From Raphanus sativus (Eukaryota > Streptophyta > Magnoliopsida > Brassicales > Brassicaceae), in assembly GCF_000801105.2 (NCBI RefSeq), contig NC_079516.1, forward strand, positions 25,581,043 to 25,645,042: a DNA stretch of 64,000 nucleotides, given 5' to 3'. Numbering within the stretch: position 1 is the first letter of the stretch; every line of letters starts with the position of its first letter. The position numbers and the translations under genes are program-made. Positions 12,566 to 24,800 of the stretch are shown here, piece after piece. The notes beneath the pieces are model-generated. The model made no database searches, was not told the origin of the DNA, and worked only from the letters and a program-made list of their open reading frames with translations.

Positions 12566-13336
12566 CTGAAACATTTCAAATTTTTGCAAGGTCAGTGATA
12601 GGTTTTATAATGGCTTATAAAGTAAATTTTATAGGCACTTGTAAATCATAATGGAACCAAATCACTATCGAAAGAAGAAGAGATGACATATATCACAAAT
12701 AACAAAAAGATATAGTCGATTGTAAGTTGTGATATACTAAAACTCAAATTTCTAAAGCTCTTAAATAATTTATTGAAATTTCTTTATATAAAATGAGAAG
12801 AAGAATCACATATATGGCGGTAAGTAAAATCGATGGCAAGTAATTTATAAACACTTCTAAACAATAGGTCAAATTTTAATTTAAAATGAGAAGAAGAATA
12901 GCATTACCGACGTTAAGCAAAATCGATGGCAAGAAAATTTGACGGATCGAATCGGCTAGGGGAGCAAAACTGATGAACAAATCTACTAGGGTTTGAAACT
13001 GATAAAGATGCCGAGATCGGCGGAAGATGGAACGTCAGAGATGATGAAAAGTGATAAAAAAACCGTAAGTGTTGATTTATACATTTTTACTTCAGGACCC
13101 AATTTGCAAGGCCCATTTTTAAACCCATCGCAAGCAACACTTTAAAAATTTAAAAGCTTGGGCTAGTTAATTTTATTTAAACCTTTATAAGTCATTATAC
13201 ATATATATAAGCCTTTGTATATTATTTCATAAAGATTTAAAAACTTTTATATAGATTTATAGGATTTTGTAGGTCTTTATAAACTGTTATAAATACTTTA
13301 TAATCACTAATCCTTAGTTAGAGAAGGTATTATTAC

Positions 13337-14615
13337 CTATTGGGGGCTCAGCATCAATTGTTGTACCATTATCCATTTCATGATTCTTGTTCAGGGTATC
13401 TCGAGGCGTCCTGATTTATGTTGGAGAATCACTCATCATATCAACCTCAGAGGATTCTAAAACAGGAGTGATGCTACTGTGGTACACGTCAGAGCTTATG
13501 GCTGGGGTAGGAACATTTGCATTGTCTTCGTTTTCAAATCCTTTCTGAAAAATTATGAAGGGAATGTACCAATTAATGGTTCTTATTTCCAAAAGAAGAA
13601 AAAAAAATTGAACAAAAGATAAGTGCAAGAAGGTACCATATGTGCTTCAACCCAAACATTGTTTTGCCACTCCATGAACCGCCTAATGTCAGAGTTTTTA
13701 AAAACCGCCTCTTCTTTTGTGTCCTCGAAACACACTTTGTAGTTGTTGTCTATGTCAACTTCCCTCACTACACCTTTGCGCCAACCATATCCAACAAACA
13801 CTTCAACAATGTTTAGCAACTCGTACTCTGCACAGAGATTAAGAGGACGAGATGGCCTGATTTTGCAAATGTCAACTGCTGTACATTTCTCTTCCTCACC
13901 ATCACTCAAATGCTGTGAGCTTGGACCCAAATATTTCTTAACCAAAAATTCTCTTTTATCACCCCCTTGAATCTCTTTAACTACTAATGATTGGACCCAA
14001 ACATTTTCCTTTTTACCAATCGTACGAGTCACTTCCACCAATTTCACTGTGCTAAACATGTCTTTACTTACTTCCTTCAATTCAAGAAACAGTCAAATAT
14101 TAGCTAAAGCCCTCAACAATTCAAAATCTTAAAACTTTGAATATAAGAAGAAAATATAATACCCTGTCTTTTTCTTTCTGCCATGTAAAGCCGGTCCAAT
14201 GATGATGAGGTCTCAGTTGGGTTTTGTCGAATTTTAATATGTCTGGTGGATGATCAAAGTAAACCAAAAAACTTCCATCTGCCTCTTCACCTACGATAAC
14301 ACCATTCCACCATCCATCATTGAGATAAGCATCCACCACCACCCCTTCCTTGAATTCGACTCCTTCGTTCGGACACTCTGGCGGGACGGGTCTAATGAAA
14401 CATCTTTCAACATATTCCCTGCAATGCTTTACACCGTCTTCATCGAGCAAAGTTTTGTAACAGACCCGAAGCTTTTCCTCTTTCACTTTCTCCGGATCTT
14501 GCTCGAGGATAGCTCTAAACCAAGAACCTTGGAACCCATCTTCTCCAGGAGAGGCTTCTACTTCACAACCTTTGGAAATGGGCAAAGGTCTTTCTTTTTT
14601 CTTCAAAATTCCCAT
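13337..14615 (-). CDS. four-module Agenet (Tudor-like) protein, MULE unit 1 5' part
   Basis: Agenet modules are plant Tudor-family folds that bind modified histones or DNA, typical of DUF724-type proteins. Exons: 14163-14615 (151 residues, MGILKKKERPLPISKGCEVE), 13637-14074 (146 residues) and 13337-13544. Module hallmarks are SKGCEVEASP with SWFRAIL, FKEGVVVDAY with GWWNGVIV, VEVTRTIGKKENVWVQS, and VEVFVGYGWRKGVVREV. The frame meets TAA at 13416-13418, giving 339 residues. Past this stop the same frame stays open to a good donor after 13337 whose phase fits the DUF1985 exon at 12565. So the stop appears to divide what was one Agenet-DUF1985 gene. The second unit (16111-20537) keeps the same structure uninterrupted, including a second Agenet exon of identical 438-nt length. 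Confidence 0.85.
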
Positions 14616-16110
14616 CCTTGGCTACTCCTTAAAACAAAATCAGAAACAACTCTCTTCTTCTGCTAAAACCTTGGAGACAAAACCATATATAAAGGAAAAT
14701 TTAGTTATTCCGTGGGTGTCATAATCATTAACAACAAGCTTCGCTCAAATCATATTTTGTTTTGAGCTACGTGTTTTCATCTGGAAGCGATATTGACTCA
14801 GATCAACCACCAAATGAACTCATAAAAAAACGAGATAAACGAATCGGAGATAGAGAGGATACACACAAGAGCAAGAGGAAAATAAAAGAAAAAAAAACAA
14901 ATTAGAGTGAATTCCGACCAAATTAACGACATGCATCCAACAAATTGAAACAAATTTAGATTATAGGTATATCAATTAGGTTCCAAAAATCAAAAATCAA
15001 GAAATTGATTTCGGCCAATTTAACAAGATGAATCCAACAAATTGAGATTTTGGGTATATCAATTAGGTTCAAAAGAACAAAATTCAGCTCGAATTAGAGT
15101 GATTAATCGATTTATCTAATCTCAATCATCTCATTTACCTTTGCCACAGTGTGTTACGATTCGAAAGGAGGAGGAACAAAACGATGGAGACGCGGAGAAG
15201 AAGAAGACGCGGGGGATTGGTAATTGAAAATTCAATCGTGAATTTTTGATTCTTCTTCTTTGAATTTATGGAGTTAGAGAAGAATAAAGAACACATAGAA
15301 GAAAGTGACTGAATCTAAAAAGGAGAGTCGGAGACGCGTTCTTCTTTTGTCGGGAGAAGATAATGAAAATCTAGCTAATTTTACGATTTTGCCATTTCAA
15401 TGTTTAATGATAAAAAAAAAATATTCGTTTGATTCGAACCCGGGCTTAGAAAAAGTGAAGGTTTAAGTGACAACAATTCATCACTAGACGACATTTCATT
15501 CTTGTTTTCAATTTTTTATCGCTATTATAAATCTAAAACTCTTAGTACTGATTTTATAAGGGTTTTGTAAGACATATTTAATAAGGTGTTATAAAGATCA
15601 TAAAATACAAAATTGTATAATAGGTTATAAGTGATTTTTCCAACCATCTGAAATTTGTTATCATTTTCTTAAACCTTAACTCTTATAACTTTTTTAAATA
15701 AGGTGTTATAAAGGTAATAATATACAATACAAAGTTTTACAATGTATTATTATTTTTTCCATAATTCTAATGCATTATTATTTTATAAATCAAATCCAAT
15801 GAGAGTTTTATAGTGGATTATAATTGTTTTTATAAATCAAATCATTTTTATAAATCCAAAACTCTTATTACAGATTTTATAAGGGGTTATATTTTTTAAT
15901 TTTTTGTAATAAAGATGATAAATGCATTTTTATAATGGGTTATAAGTTATTTTGGATAGCTTTATAAGCCCTTACAATGCAAAAGATGTTTCTCATCAAA
16001 GGCATCAACAAAAGATAACATTTTGAAAAATTGAAACACTGATTTTGGATTAAAAAAATATTGGAAACTGAAAGAGCATCATTTCTTCCAATACTCTTTA
16101 TATCACAACA
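14616..16110. other. spacer between MULE units 1 and 2, TTATAA-rich
   Basis: The right-hand side of unit 1 (about 15120-15370) has a modest GC-rich block with GAGACGCG words and is probably its promoter and leader. From about 15520 to 15990 the sequence is dense in TTATAA, with pairs such as TTATAATGGGTTATAA. No coding region was seen. Confidence 0.5.
15520..15990. repeat. cluster of TTATAA words, many paired at 10-bp spacing
   Basis: About a dozen TTATAA or one-mismatch copies in 470 bases, often as two half sites separated by four bases. The cluster lies in noncoding DNA between two DUF1985-bearing units. Confidence 0.75.
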
Positions 16111-19100
16111 TCAACTAGAACCCCAGATTGTTTTAGTTTTCTTTGTTTTGGAGGTGCTGGCTTCAGCTTCCTTTATAAGCAAAACAATAAATTAAATCAA
16201 GAATGTGATATATTAAATACAAACAACTTTTTATAAACAATTATAAACAGAGTTATTTACCTTAGTTTCTCTTGCTCGTTTCTTCTTTTTAACTAGCACG
16301 GACTCTTTAGAGGCATTTTCATTTAATTCTCCAACCTTCAATTTTTATAACACAATAAAAAAGTTAGTTAAACTATATTAAAATATTTGAAAGCTTAAAG
16401 TTTATAAAGATTTATAAATCAGCTTACTTCATTGATTTTTTATGTTTCACTTTATAAATCAATTTATAAAGATTTATAACTTATCAGTTTCGAATTTAAT
16501 AAAGCCTTATAAGACATCAAAACATAACAACCTTAGTGTTTTGCTGCTTTCGGGAATCTATGAAAGACTGGAAAGTTTCTTTTTCACCCAATTCCCTCTC
16601 GGAATTCTGTCCATTTTCCTGAAAATTTATATGTGAATACAAATACACAGTATTTAGAATATGAAAAAAAAATAGTTTACCTTCTCGTTTTCTCGACGAA
16701 TGTTCAGAAGACCTTCAAGATAACCAGCTTTTTCTTTATAAAACTCTGCCTGCTTAGTGAGGAATTCAATCTTTTCTTTATCAGTTGCATCAATCCAACC
16801 ATCATAATTGTTTTTCTCCACTTCAGCTTCAGCGACAGTAATGTTGACACTTCCATTAAGCCAATCTTGTCTCTTCAGACGGTATCCTCTTCTGACAAGA
16901 TCAATAAATTTTCCAAATTCAATGTCAACGTCTTCAACCAAGTCGCAGTGTATTTCAGGATCTCCAAGTATACATTTGACATCAACCTAATATATATTAA
17001 CTGATTAAACAATCGATAAAAATACAAAGAATGCAAAGATTTTAAAACAAATTTATAAAACATTTGTAAAATGTTACCTTCTCACTGTTGTCGAATCTGG
17101 TCACCTCTTTCATGGTAAGAGATTTGGTTTCTACCCAATGCAAGCACAAGGGAAACTTAATCTCATTATCCCTAATTCCAAAGAATGTGCCTATTTGATC
17201 CACAGATGATAATGCCCATAGCTGAACAGCATATATAAATCCACAGATGTCAAATTGATCTTTCTTCAACACTTCAGAGCTAATACCCTTCACTTCATTG
17301 CGTAAGAAATTAAAGGCCAAATTCCCCCATGGATAGTTGCAAAACTCTTTGAAATCTCTAGCTCTCAGAAGATTCTCAACGGGTATACGAGTCACTGGAT
17401 TGATTGCCATTAATATCCCTTCAACAAGGATTGAAGCCCCCAATCTCAATCTCTGATCATCAGTAAACTCTTTACTGTTCTTCTCAAGTAGTTTAACCAA
17501 GCTGTTTAAAGTTTGTTCCTTATTCATCCGTGGATCTTTCTTCTTCTTCTTTTTCCTTCCAGAAGTCTCCACTTGCTCTTCATCTATGTCAGCAATACAA
17601 GGCAGACCCGTTGCCAAATGGAATTCTCTTAGGGAAAACCTCATTGGTTGTTCTCCGAAAGAAAACCATAGATCCTTGTCTCCTATATCAATTCTCCTTA
17701 AAAGTAAGAGATGAATCAAATGCCTTGAAAACACCATATTTTTCTGCCTCCTTCCCATCTCAATTATAGGACCCAAGAATGAATCTTCAAGCTTTCTGAA
17801 TTCAGGGCCCAAAAACTTTTTAACTTTATCGACCAACTTCAGGTTACTACGCTTGGTAATTCTATCCAAAAAGCGTACCTCTGTACCAGCTTCGATCACT
17901 CTTTTCGGCAATACAATCTTATCATCAGAAGTACTCATTGTTTCACCTGAAATAATTCAAAATGGTAATGTTATAGATATGTTTTATAATAGTTTATAAA
18001 TACTAAAATCATTATTTACCTGTTGGTATCTCTTGATGGTCAATGATTGGGGAGGCAACATCATTCACTGTGTCACCTGATTCATGAGATAATGGTAACT
18101 CCAATTCCTACACATCATTAGAAAAAAATACATATAATTCAATAGCAAGGAAAATAGGCTAGTGACAACACACACGGAGTGATAGTGTTAAACTTACAAA
18201 TATTTGGGTTTCATTTTCAGTGGCTTCTAAAACAGGGGTGTTACTGTAACTTCCTTGAGGGGTTATGATTTCGGTTGCATCATCGTTCATCATATCATCT
18301 TCATTGGACTCTAAAACTAAGGTGCTACTGCTGCTCTCTCGAGTGGCAATGGTTGGAGTGGGAGCATCATTCATCAAATCTTCCTCATGGTCGTCTAAAA
18401 CATGAGTTGTACGGAGAAGTTGCGAGAATAAGATGATAAATATAAAATAAATTATTTTTTATATATATTTATAGTGTATTATAAATTAGTTATAAGAGTT
18501 TATAAATACCAAAATCATTATTTACCTTTTGGTATCTCTTGATGGTCAATGATTGAGGAGGCAACATCATTCACTGTGTCACCTGATTCATGAGATAATC
18601 GTAACTCCAATTCCTACATATCATTAGAAAAAAAAATACATATAATTCAATAGCAAGGAAAATAGGCTAGTGACAACACACATGGAATGATAGTGTTAAA
18701 CTTACAAATATTTGGGTTTCATTTTCAGTGGTTTCTAAAACAGAGGTGTTATTGTAACTTTCTTCAGGGGTTATGATTTCGGTTGCATCATCGTTCATCA
18801 TATCATCTTCATTGGACTCTAAAACAATGGTTGGAGTGCGAGCATCATTCATCAAATCTTCCTCAGTGTTCATCAAATCATTTTTCGATTTGCTTGAATG
18901 AGTTTCTTCTACAGATTCTATCTGAAAAACGGTGAAGGAAGTTTACTAATCATTTGTTATTCAGAATAAACCAAAAGTGAACACAGTTTATGTGTTAGAA
19001 TATACCTCTCTTGTAAGTATCCAACGACAATTTTTCCACTCCCGTGACGGTCTAAGTGAATAGCTTTTAAAAACCGCCTCCTCTTTTGCGTTCTTGAAGT

Positions 19101-20537
19101 GCACTGAGTACTGGTTACCAGGGAGAACTTCCCTCACTTCACCTAGACGCCATCCACAGCTAACAAACACTTCAACAATGTCTCCCAATATATACTTTCC
19201 CCAAAAATAACGAGGCGGACATGGCCTGAGTTTGCAAATATCAACTTTTTTAAACAATGCATCGTCTTCATCATCATCACTCAAACGCAGTGACTCGGAT
19301 AATCTTTTGATGATAACTTTTCTTTTACCATCCTCTTCAATCTGTTTAATGGCCATTGTTGTGACCCAGATATCTTCTATTTTACGGATTCTACGAGTCA
19401 TTTCCACTTTTTCCCCTGGGCTATAAATGTCTTCACTAAGTTCCTTCATTTCCAAAGAAAAACATATATAAGTGAAAGTGCTCATCAAACCAAATTATAA
19501 AACTTTGACATTAAAATAAGAAAACAATACCTTTTTTTGGCTTTTGACCCATGTAGAGCCGGTCCAATCAACATTAGGTCTCAGTCGGCTTTTGTCGAAT
19601 TTTAATACTTCTGGTAAAAAATCCAAGTAAACCAAAAACTTCTCATTTGGAAATTCCTTTACAATAACACACTTCCACCATCCACCATTAACATAAACAT
19701 CCACCACTGATCCTCTCTCATATACGAAATCGTTATTCAGATCCCCTGGCTGAACCGGTCGGATGAGGCTTTGATCAACTTTTTCTGTGTAAGGAGTTAA
19801 ACTATCCTTGTCCAGCAAAGTTGTATAGCAGACCCGAAGCTTTGCCCCTTTCACTTTCATCGGACTTTGCTGCAGGATAGCTATATGCCAAGAAACTTTG
19901 AACATTTCTTTTTCTGAAGTGACTTCTACTTCACAACCTTTGGCAATGGACAACGCATTTACAGATTTCTTCTTTTTTCCCATGTCCATAAGCGATTGTG
20001 TCGGTTTCTGTTCTTGCATACGTTTTTGAATTGTTGCAAGTCTCTGACTACTAGACTGTTTCTGCTGTCCATTGGCAATAGAGTTCTTCATCTTCAAAAC
20101 ATCAAGTGCTTCCATATAGTTCTGCACTCTCTTCACCTACGCATATATATATATATATATATAAAACAAACTGTTACAACTAAACCTAACCCAAGAACTA
20201 AACGTCGGTCCTTATGGTCCCTTACCTGCATCTTTCTTTGTAACTTCACATCTCCTTCAGCTACAATCCCATCCAGCTTGATCAACTCATTCATCAACAA
20301 CTCAATCACCTTTGCAAGATCTTTCTCCGCAACTTTCCCTCCTTTTTTAATAACCATCTCAAACGCCGAAACCTACAAATCCCCAAAAAAAAAACAATTT
20401 CAAAACTCGGTCCAAAAAAACTAAACAAACCAAGAAAGTATTAGAGAGCAAATTACACGTCCTCCGAGCCTATCAACTTCGAGGCTAATATCAGAAATCG
20501 CTTTAGATGCCTTTTCTGTTTTGGCCATTTTCCTCAT
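16111..20537 (-). CDS. BAG-Agenet-DUF1985 chimeric protein (MULE unit 2)
   Basis: A long multi-domain frame with no stop. Exons: 20457-20537, 20226-20372, 19531-20136, 19006-19443, 18706-18921, 18526-18613, 18198-18394, 18020-18107, 17078-17946, 16681-16986, 16532-16618, 16261-16335, 16111-16170. Every junction has GT-AG borders and phases agree, giving about 1085 residues. Residues 1 to about 110 are a BAG domain (KASKAISDISLEVDRL, VIELLMNELIKLDGIVAEGD, LQRKMQ then VKRVQNYMEALDVLKMKNS), very like host BAG1-4 Hsp70 co-chaperones but without their ubiquitin-like domain. Four Agenet modules follow (AKGCEVEV; YERGSVVDVYVNGGWW; VEMTRRIRKIEDIWV; VEVFVSCGWRLGEVREV). Then comes an acidic linker and DUF1985 (MSTSDDKIVLPKR, LWFSFGEQPMRFSLREFHLA). 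The next exon has the RRGYRLKRQDW region. The BAG part was presumably captured from a host gene. A shorter protein could start at 17938; transcript data would decide. Small extra exons may be missed between 16335 and 16532. Confidence 0.85.
18001..18900 (-). repeat. 506-bp in-frame tandem duplication in unit 2
   Basis: The stretch beginning TACYAAAATCATTATTTACC occurs at 18001 and 18507 and both copies stay alike for about 400 bases. Each holds one 88-nt exon and one exon of about 200 nt encoding the DLMNDA...VLESNEDDMMNDDATEI linker. The duplication preserved reading phase. Confidence 0.88.
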
Positions 20538-20630
20538 CTCCAAGAAATGTTTCTCTTATAAGAAATAGAATGAAAGAAACAGAGTTTAAAAAAAACGTTT
20601 TATAAGAGGTTATAAAGAGAATTAATTACC

Positions 20631-20690
20631 TTTTTTCCTCTTGGTCGTCCTGGTTTATTTTCTTTTCAACTTGCCACAAAACCAATTCAA
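20631..20690 (-). pseudogene. AT-hook exon remnant upstream of the BAG exon
   Basis: Read on the minus strand this matches the AT-hook exon at 8791-8898: a GAAAAGAA start and then a frame encoding KPGRPRGKK followed by a GTAATT donor. One base is missing relative to the intact exon. It suggests that the BAG sequence was inserted into or joined to an older copy of the AT-hook gene. Confidence 0.55.
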
Positions 20691-20989
20691 GTTTTGAAAT
20701 GTTCAAGAGGTTTGGAGTTGCAGAAAGATAGAGAAAAAGATGAAGAGATATGAGAAAAAAAATATATTTCCGTGAGAAATGTTAGAGAAACAAGACACGT
20801 GTTTCTATAGGTGACTGGTAGCTGTAAACCATTTTTAATTACATTTATTCTATATAATCCCTATTTTATAAGAGAACAAGACACATGTCTTTCTGTAATA
20901 TATATCTCTAACACGTGTTTTTACAAGTGAATGAAAGTTGTAGACCATCAGTAATTTACATTTCTTCTTAAAAAATTTAGTAACGAGAA

Positions 20990-21720
20990 TCCTCATGTAT
21001 TTATATCACCGATTTTACTTTTTATCATGACTTTCATAATACTTTATAAACTTCTATATCTTAGTTTTATAAAGGTTTATAAGTGATGTTCAATAAATAC
21101 TAATGCTTTTATAAATTAGTATTTATGAGTTTTATAAAGGACTATAAGAGATTTTTAATAATTATTTTACTTTATAAGGGGTTATAAGTTACAATTTTTT
21201 TATAAACTAGTATATCTGAGATACATGGGGCAGCTATAATACATTATTGTATTTTATATCACTGGATTTATCATATTTTTATAAACCCTTTATAAATCTT
21301 TATGGGCTTCATGTGTAACACATTTTTTATAAATCTTGGTTAATTACATTAAACTACCTTATAAACATTTATAATTCATTTATCAGCCTTTCATATATCA
21401 TTTTTTGTTTAATAAACTTTTATCTCTAAGTTTATATAATACTTTATATAACTAGTATTTCCGAGTTTTATAAAGGTTTATAAGTGATTTTTAATAAATT
21501 CCAATACATTATTGTTTATGAATCCTTAGATAATGCTTAGAAATGTTTTAATTACCTCCTGAAAATCATTAGTTGTAAGCCTTTATAAATTAATTTACAT
21601 AGATTATTAAGTCTCTATAACTTATAGATATATCTTTACAAATCCTAAACCCTTATTACTTATTTTATAAAGGTTTATAAGTCATTTTTAATAAGGTGTT
21701 ATAAAGTTACCTATTAACTT
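20990..21720. repeat. TTATAA-N4-TTATAA cluster
   Basis: At least five exact TTATAA-N4-TTATAA pairs plus single copies in 730 noncoding bases. Centres within a pair are 10 bp apart, one DNA turn. Confidence 0.85.
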
Positions 21721-21844
21721 TATAAATTTAAGCAGAGACATAAAATCCAAGACATAAACTTATATAATTTTTAAAATTCTTCAAACAAACAAAGTTTCTC
21801 AAGTATGAATAAAAACAGATAGTTGTTCTTTCTAAGTTTATTAT

Positions 21845-24800
21845 TCACTGTAATTCTGAGAAGATGTCAACAGCCAACTTTTCCCTAATGTAGACAACTT
21901 TTTCTTCAGTCAGCTTGGTGAAGTCAACTATGCGCATGGCATGACACTCAATCAACTTCAACGTGTAGATTCCACTATCCTCTATTTTAACAACCTGAAA
22001 TCAAAATTTACAAGTATTAGGCTTAAGAACGTAGGAAATAACTTATACTATGCACTTTTTCTTCTATTTTAAAATTCAAAGATTGATAAAAATGAAGTTA
22101 CCTGTGGCAAACAATCAGAGACAATCTTTATAGAAAACTTGCTTGTATCCATTGTAATATCTCTGAAGATATTGCGAAGCATGAAAGGTAGTACGGTTGC
22201 ATAAGCATTCAAATATGGCCCCACGTTGGCATCTGTAAACTTCAATGATGCGCTATTGAATGCTGTGATGCTTCTTTTCTCCAAATTGACCACAATTCCA
22301 AGCCAATAATATTCTTCAACTGCAATAGCCGAATTGAGGAAAGTGATATTCTTCTCTATGTTGTACTTGTCAAAGCCACTTGCAAACTGGAAACCTTCCT
22401 TGTCATCTAAAAACTCAACATAAAATTCATCTATTTCTTCAAGGAATTTCACTCCAACAACTAAGGCAGTTTTGTTCAGAAACAAATCTGGATTGTTTCT
22501 CTTTCTCAATTTCAGCAACTGCAAACCTGCTTCAATATGCTGAGACAAAAAATAAAACATAAATAATCATAAAAACCGATCATCTAATACTCGAGTAAGA
22601 TGAATTTATAAGCGATTATAAAGAAGATTTTTCAATTATAGTCTAACCGTTTTCGAAAGATTTGTTCCTGGAGTTTCAAGATCTGAAAACCACTTTTCGT
22701 TTACTCTCTCTTCATTAATTATCAGTTTCCTACGTTGAAAACACATACTAATAAAATACTATGCAGGTATATATTTTGTACACCTCACTAAATATATAAT
22801 ACCTTATAAAATAAATCTTACTTGTTTTTGTTTGACATTTTCCATTCTGTCATTTTTTCCTTTCTGGTCTTATCAACTGGCTCAAAGGGATGTACTATTG
22901 GATGTTTCTTCCTTGCTCCCGTAAATGGCGGCTGTGTATGAATGGATGGTATTTGACCTCTTTCACTTCTTCTTAGTTCAACGTTACCTATATCAGCTTT
23001 ATTCTTCTTTTTAAGTGGAGGTTCAACATCATCATTTACCTATGCAACAAATAAAACATTTCTTACCAAGATATATGTTTATGAAACTAGACAATATTCA
23101 TAACATTCTGTGAAAACAAACATCGATATCTTGTTGTACCAATCTTTTTTTAGTTTCCATTAAAGGTTGGGACACGGACTTCTCCCCCACATCTCGCATA
23201 AGAACCTGAATCATGTAAAGAATTTGTTTATGAAATTGTTTAAGAGACCTTATCAGCTACGAATTTATTTATAAGGATTTATAAAATACCTCATTTGCAT
23301 CCTTTCCACTATGGCGACTTTCCTGAGAAAGAAGATCGAACTTAGGAGTAGTAAATGTTGGAGTAGGCGATGTAACCTGTAAAAAGAATTATTTCGAAAC
23401 GATAAACTGTATACATTAAAATTTACAAGGCCTTATAAAATTTATTAATTTTTGTACCCTTGTCTTGAAGTTTGGAGTAGTGAATGTAGGAGTAGAAGAC
23501 GTCACCTACACAAGATAAGATTACTCAACAAGCTTTATATCAAAAAATTTTATTAACCCTTATATTATGTTTCATATTTTGTACCTTTGACTTTTGTTTA
23601 CTGCAGCTTTCTTCTTCCATTTTTTCAGTCTCTTCGTTTGAAGTTATTTTCTCTGTATTCTCATTTTCTCCGAGAGTATTCACTTGCGTTAGTTGATGTG
23701 TATCAGAAATTTCTTCTTCATCACATATCTCCTCACCATTTTTATCATCTGTTGCACATCTTTTAACACGATAATTTGATTCTTCTTCATTATCATAACT
23801 GGGTGAACTTTTTGCATAATCAGAGTTGGCTGCATTCTGATGATCTTCATTATCATAATTGGGTGAACCATCAAATACCTTCAAGATATCATGTCATATT
23901 AGTTAAAAGAAAATAACATTTAAAAATATTTATAAGTGCCTAGTAAAGTGATTTGCTTACCTTAACTCCTAAGACATTCTGTATTATTTCAACTCGTTTA
24001 CCCAAATCATATACCATTCTTATTAGCTTATCGAGTTTCTCACTGTTTGACCTGGAACCATCTTCACCTTGATCTTTTTCTTTATTTTTCTCATACGCAT
24101 CATATTTTCTTTTCTCTTCATTCTTCCTATGCTCTTTCTCCTAAACAGATTCAAGATGGGTTATAATTGTTAAAATTAAAAGTCTAATCCACTTCTTATA
24201 TAAGCATATTCATCCTTCAATTCTGATGAAACAATAGGAAAAGAACATTTATAAAGCATTATAAAGATAATTATTTACCTTATTTCCTCTTCCTCGTTTC
24301 TGCCTTTCAACTTGCACAGGCTCCTCCACTTCTGTATCAGCTTCCATTTGTTCATCTTCTTCTTCCACAACTGTATGCCCCTATTTCAAAAGAGAAAAAA
24401 AAAATAAGCAATATCAAATTTATAATGGCTTATATTTTTTTTAAAAAATGATAGTCTGGGTTTATAAAGGTTTCTAAATTAGCTTACTTCATTGGCTTTT
24501 GAAGTTTCTCTTTCTTTATCACCTTCGCCCACTTCAGCCTCAGCTTCCAGTTGTTGTTCTTCTTCATCTTGTGCTTGCTCCTATACAAACATATTCATCA
24601 TTCAATTCTGATGAAACAATAGGAAAAGAACATTTATAAAGCATTATAAATATAATTATTAACCTTATTTCCTCTTTCTCGTTTCTGCCTTTCAACTTGC
24701 ACATGCTCCTCCACTTCTGTATCAGCTTCCATTTGTTCATCTTCTTCTTCCACAACTGTATGCCCCTATTTCAAAAGAGAAAAAAAATAAGCAATATCAA

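Larger units (their letters stand above)
20538..21844. other. spacer between units 2 and 3, densest TTATAA cluster
   Basis: It contains an AT-hook exon remnant (about 20631-20690). From about 20990 to 21720 there are roughly 18 TTATAA words in 730 bases, including TTATAAAGGTTTATAA (twice or more), TTATAAGGGGTTATAA and TTATAAACATTTATAA. Otherwise I see no gene. The 3' UTR of unit 3 must lie at its right end. Confidence 0.6.
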
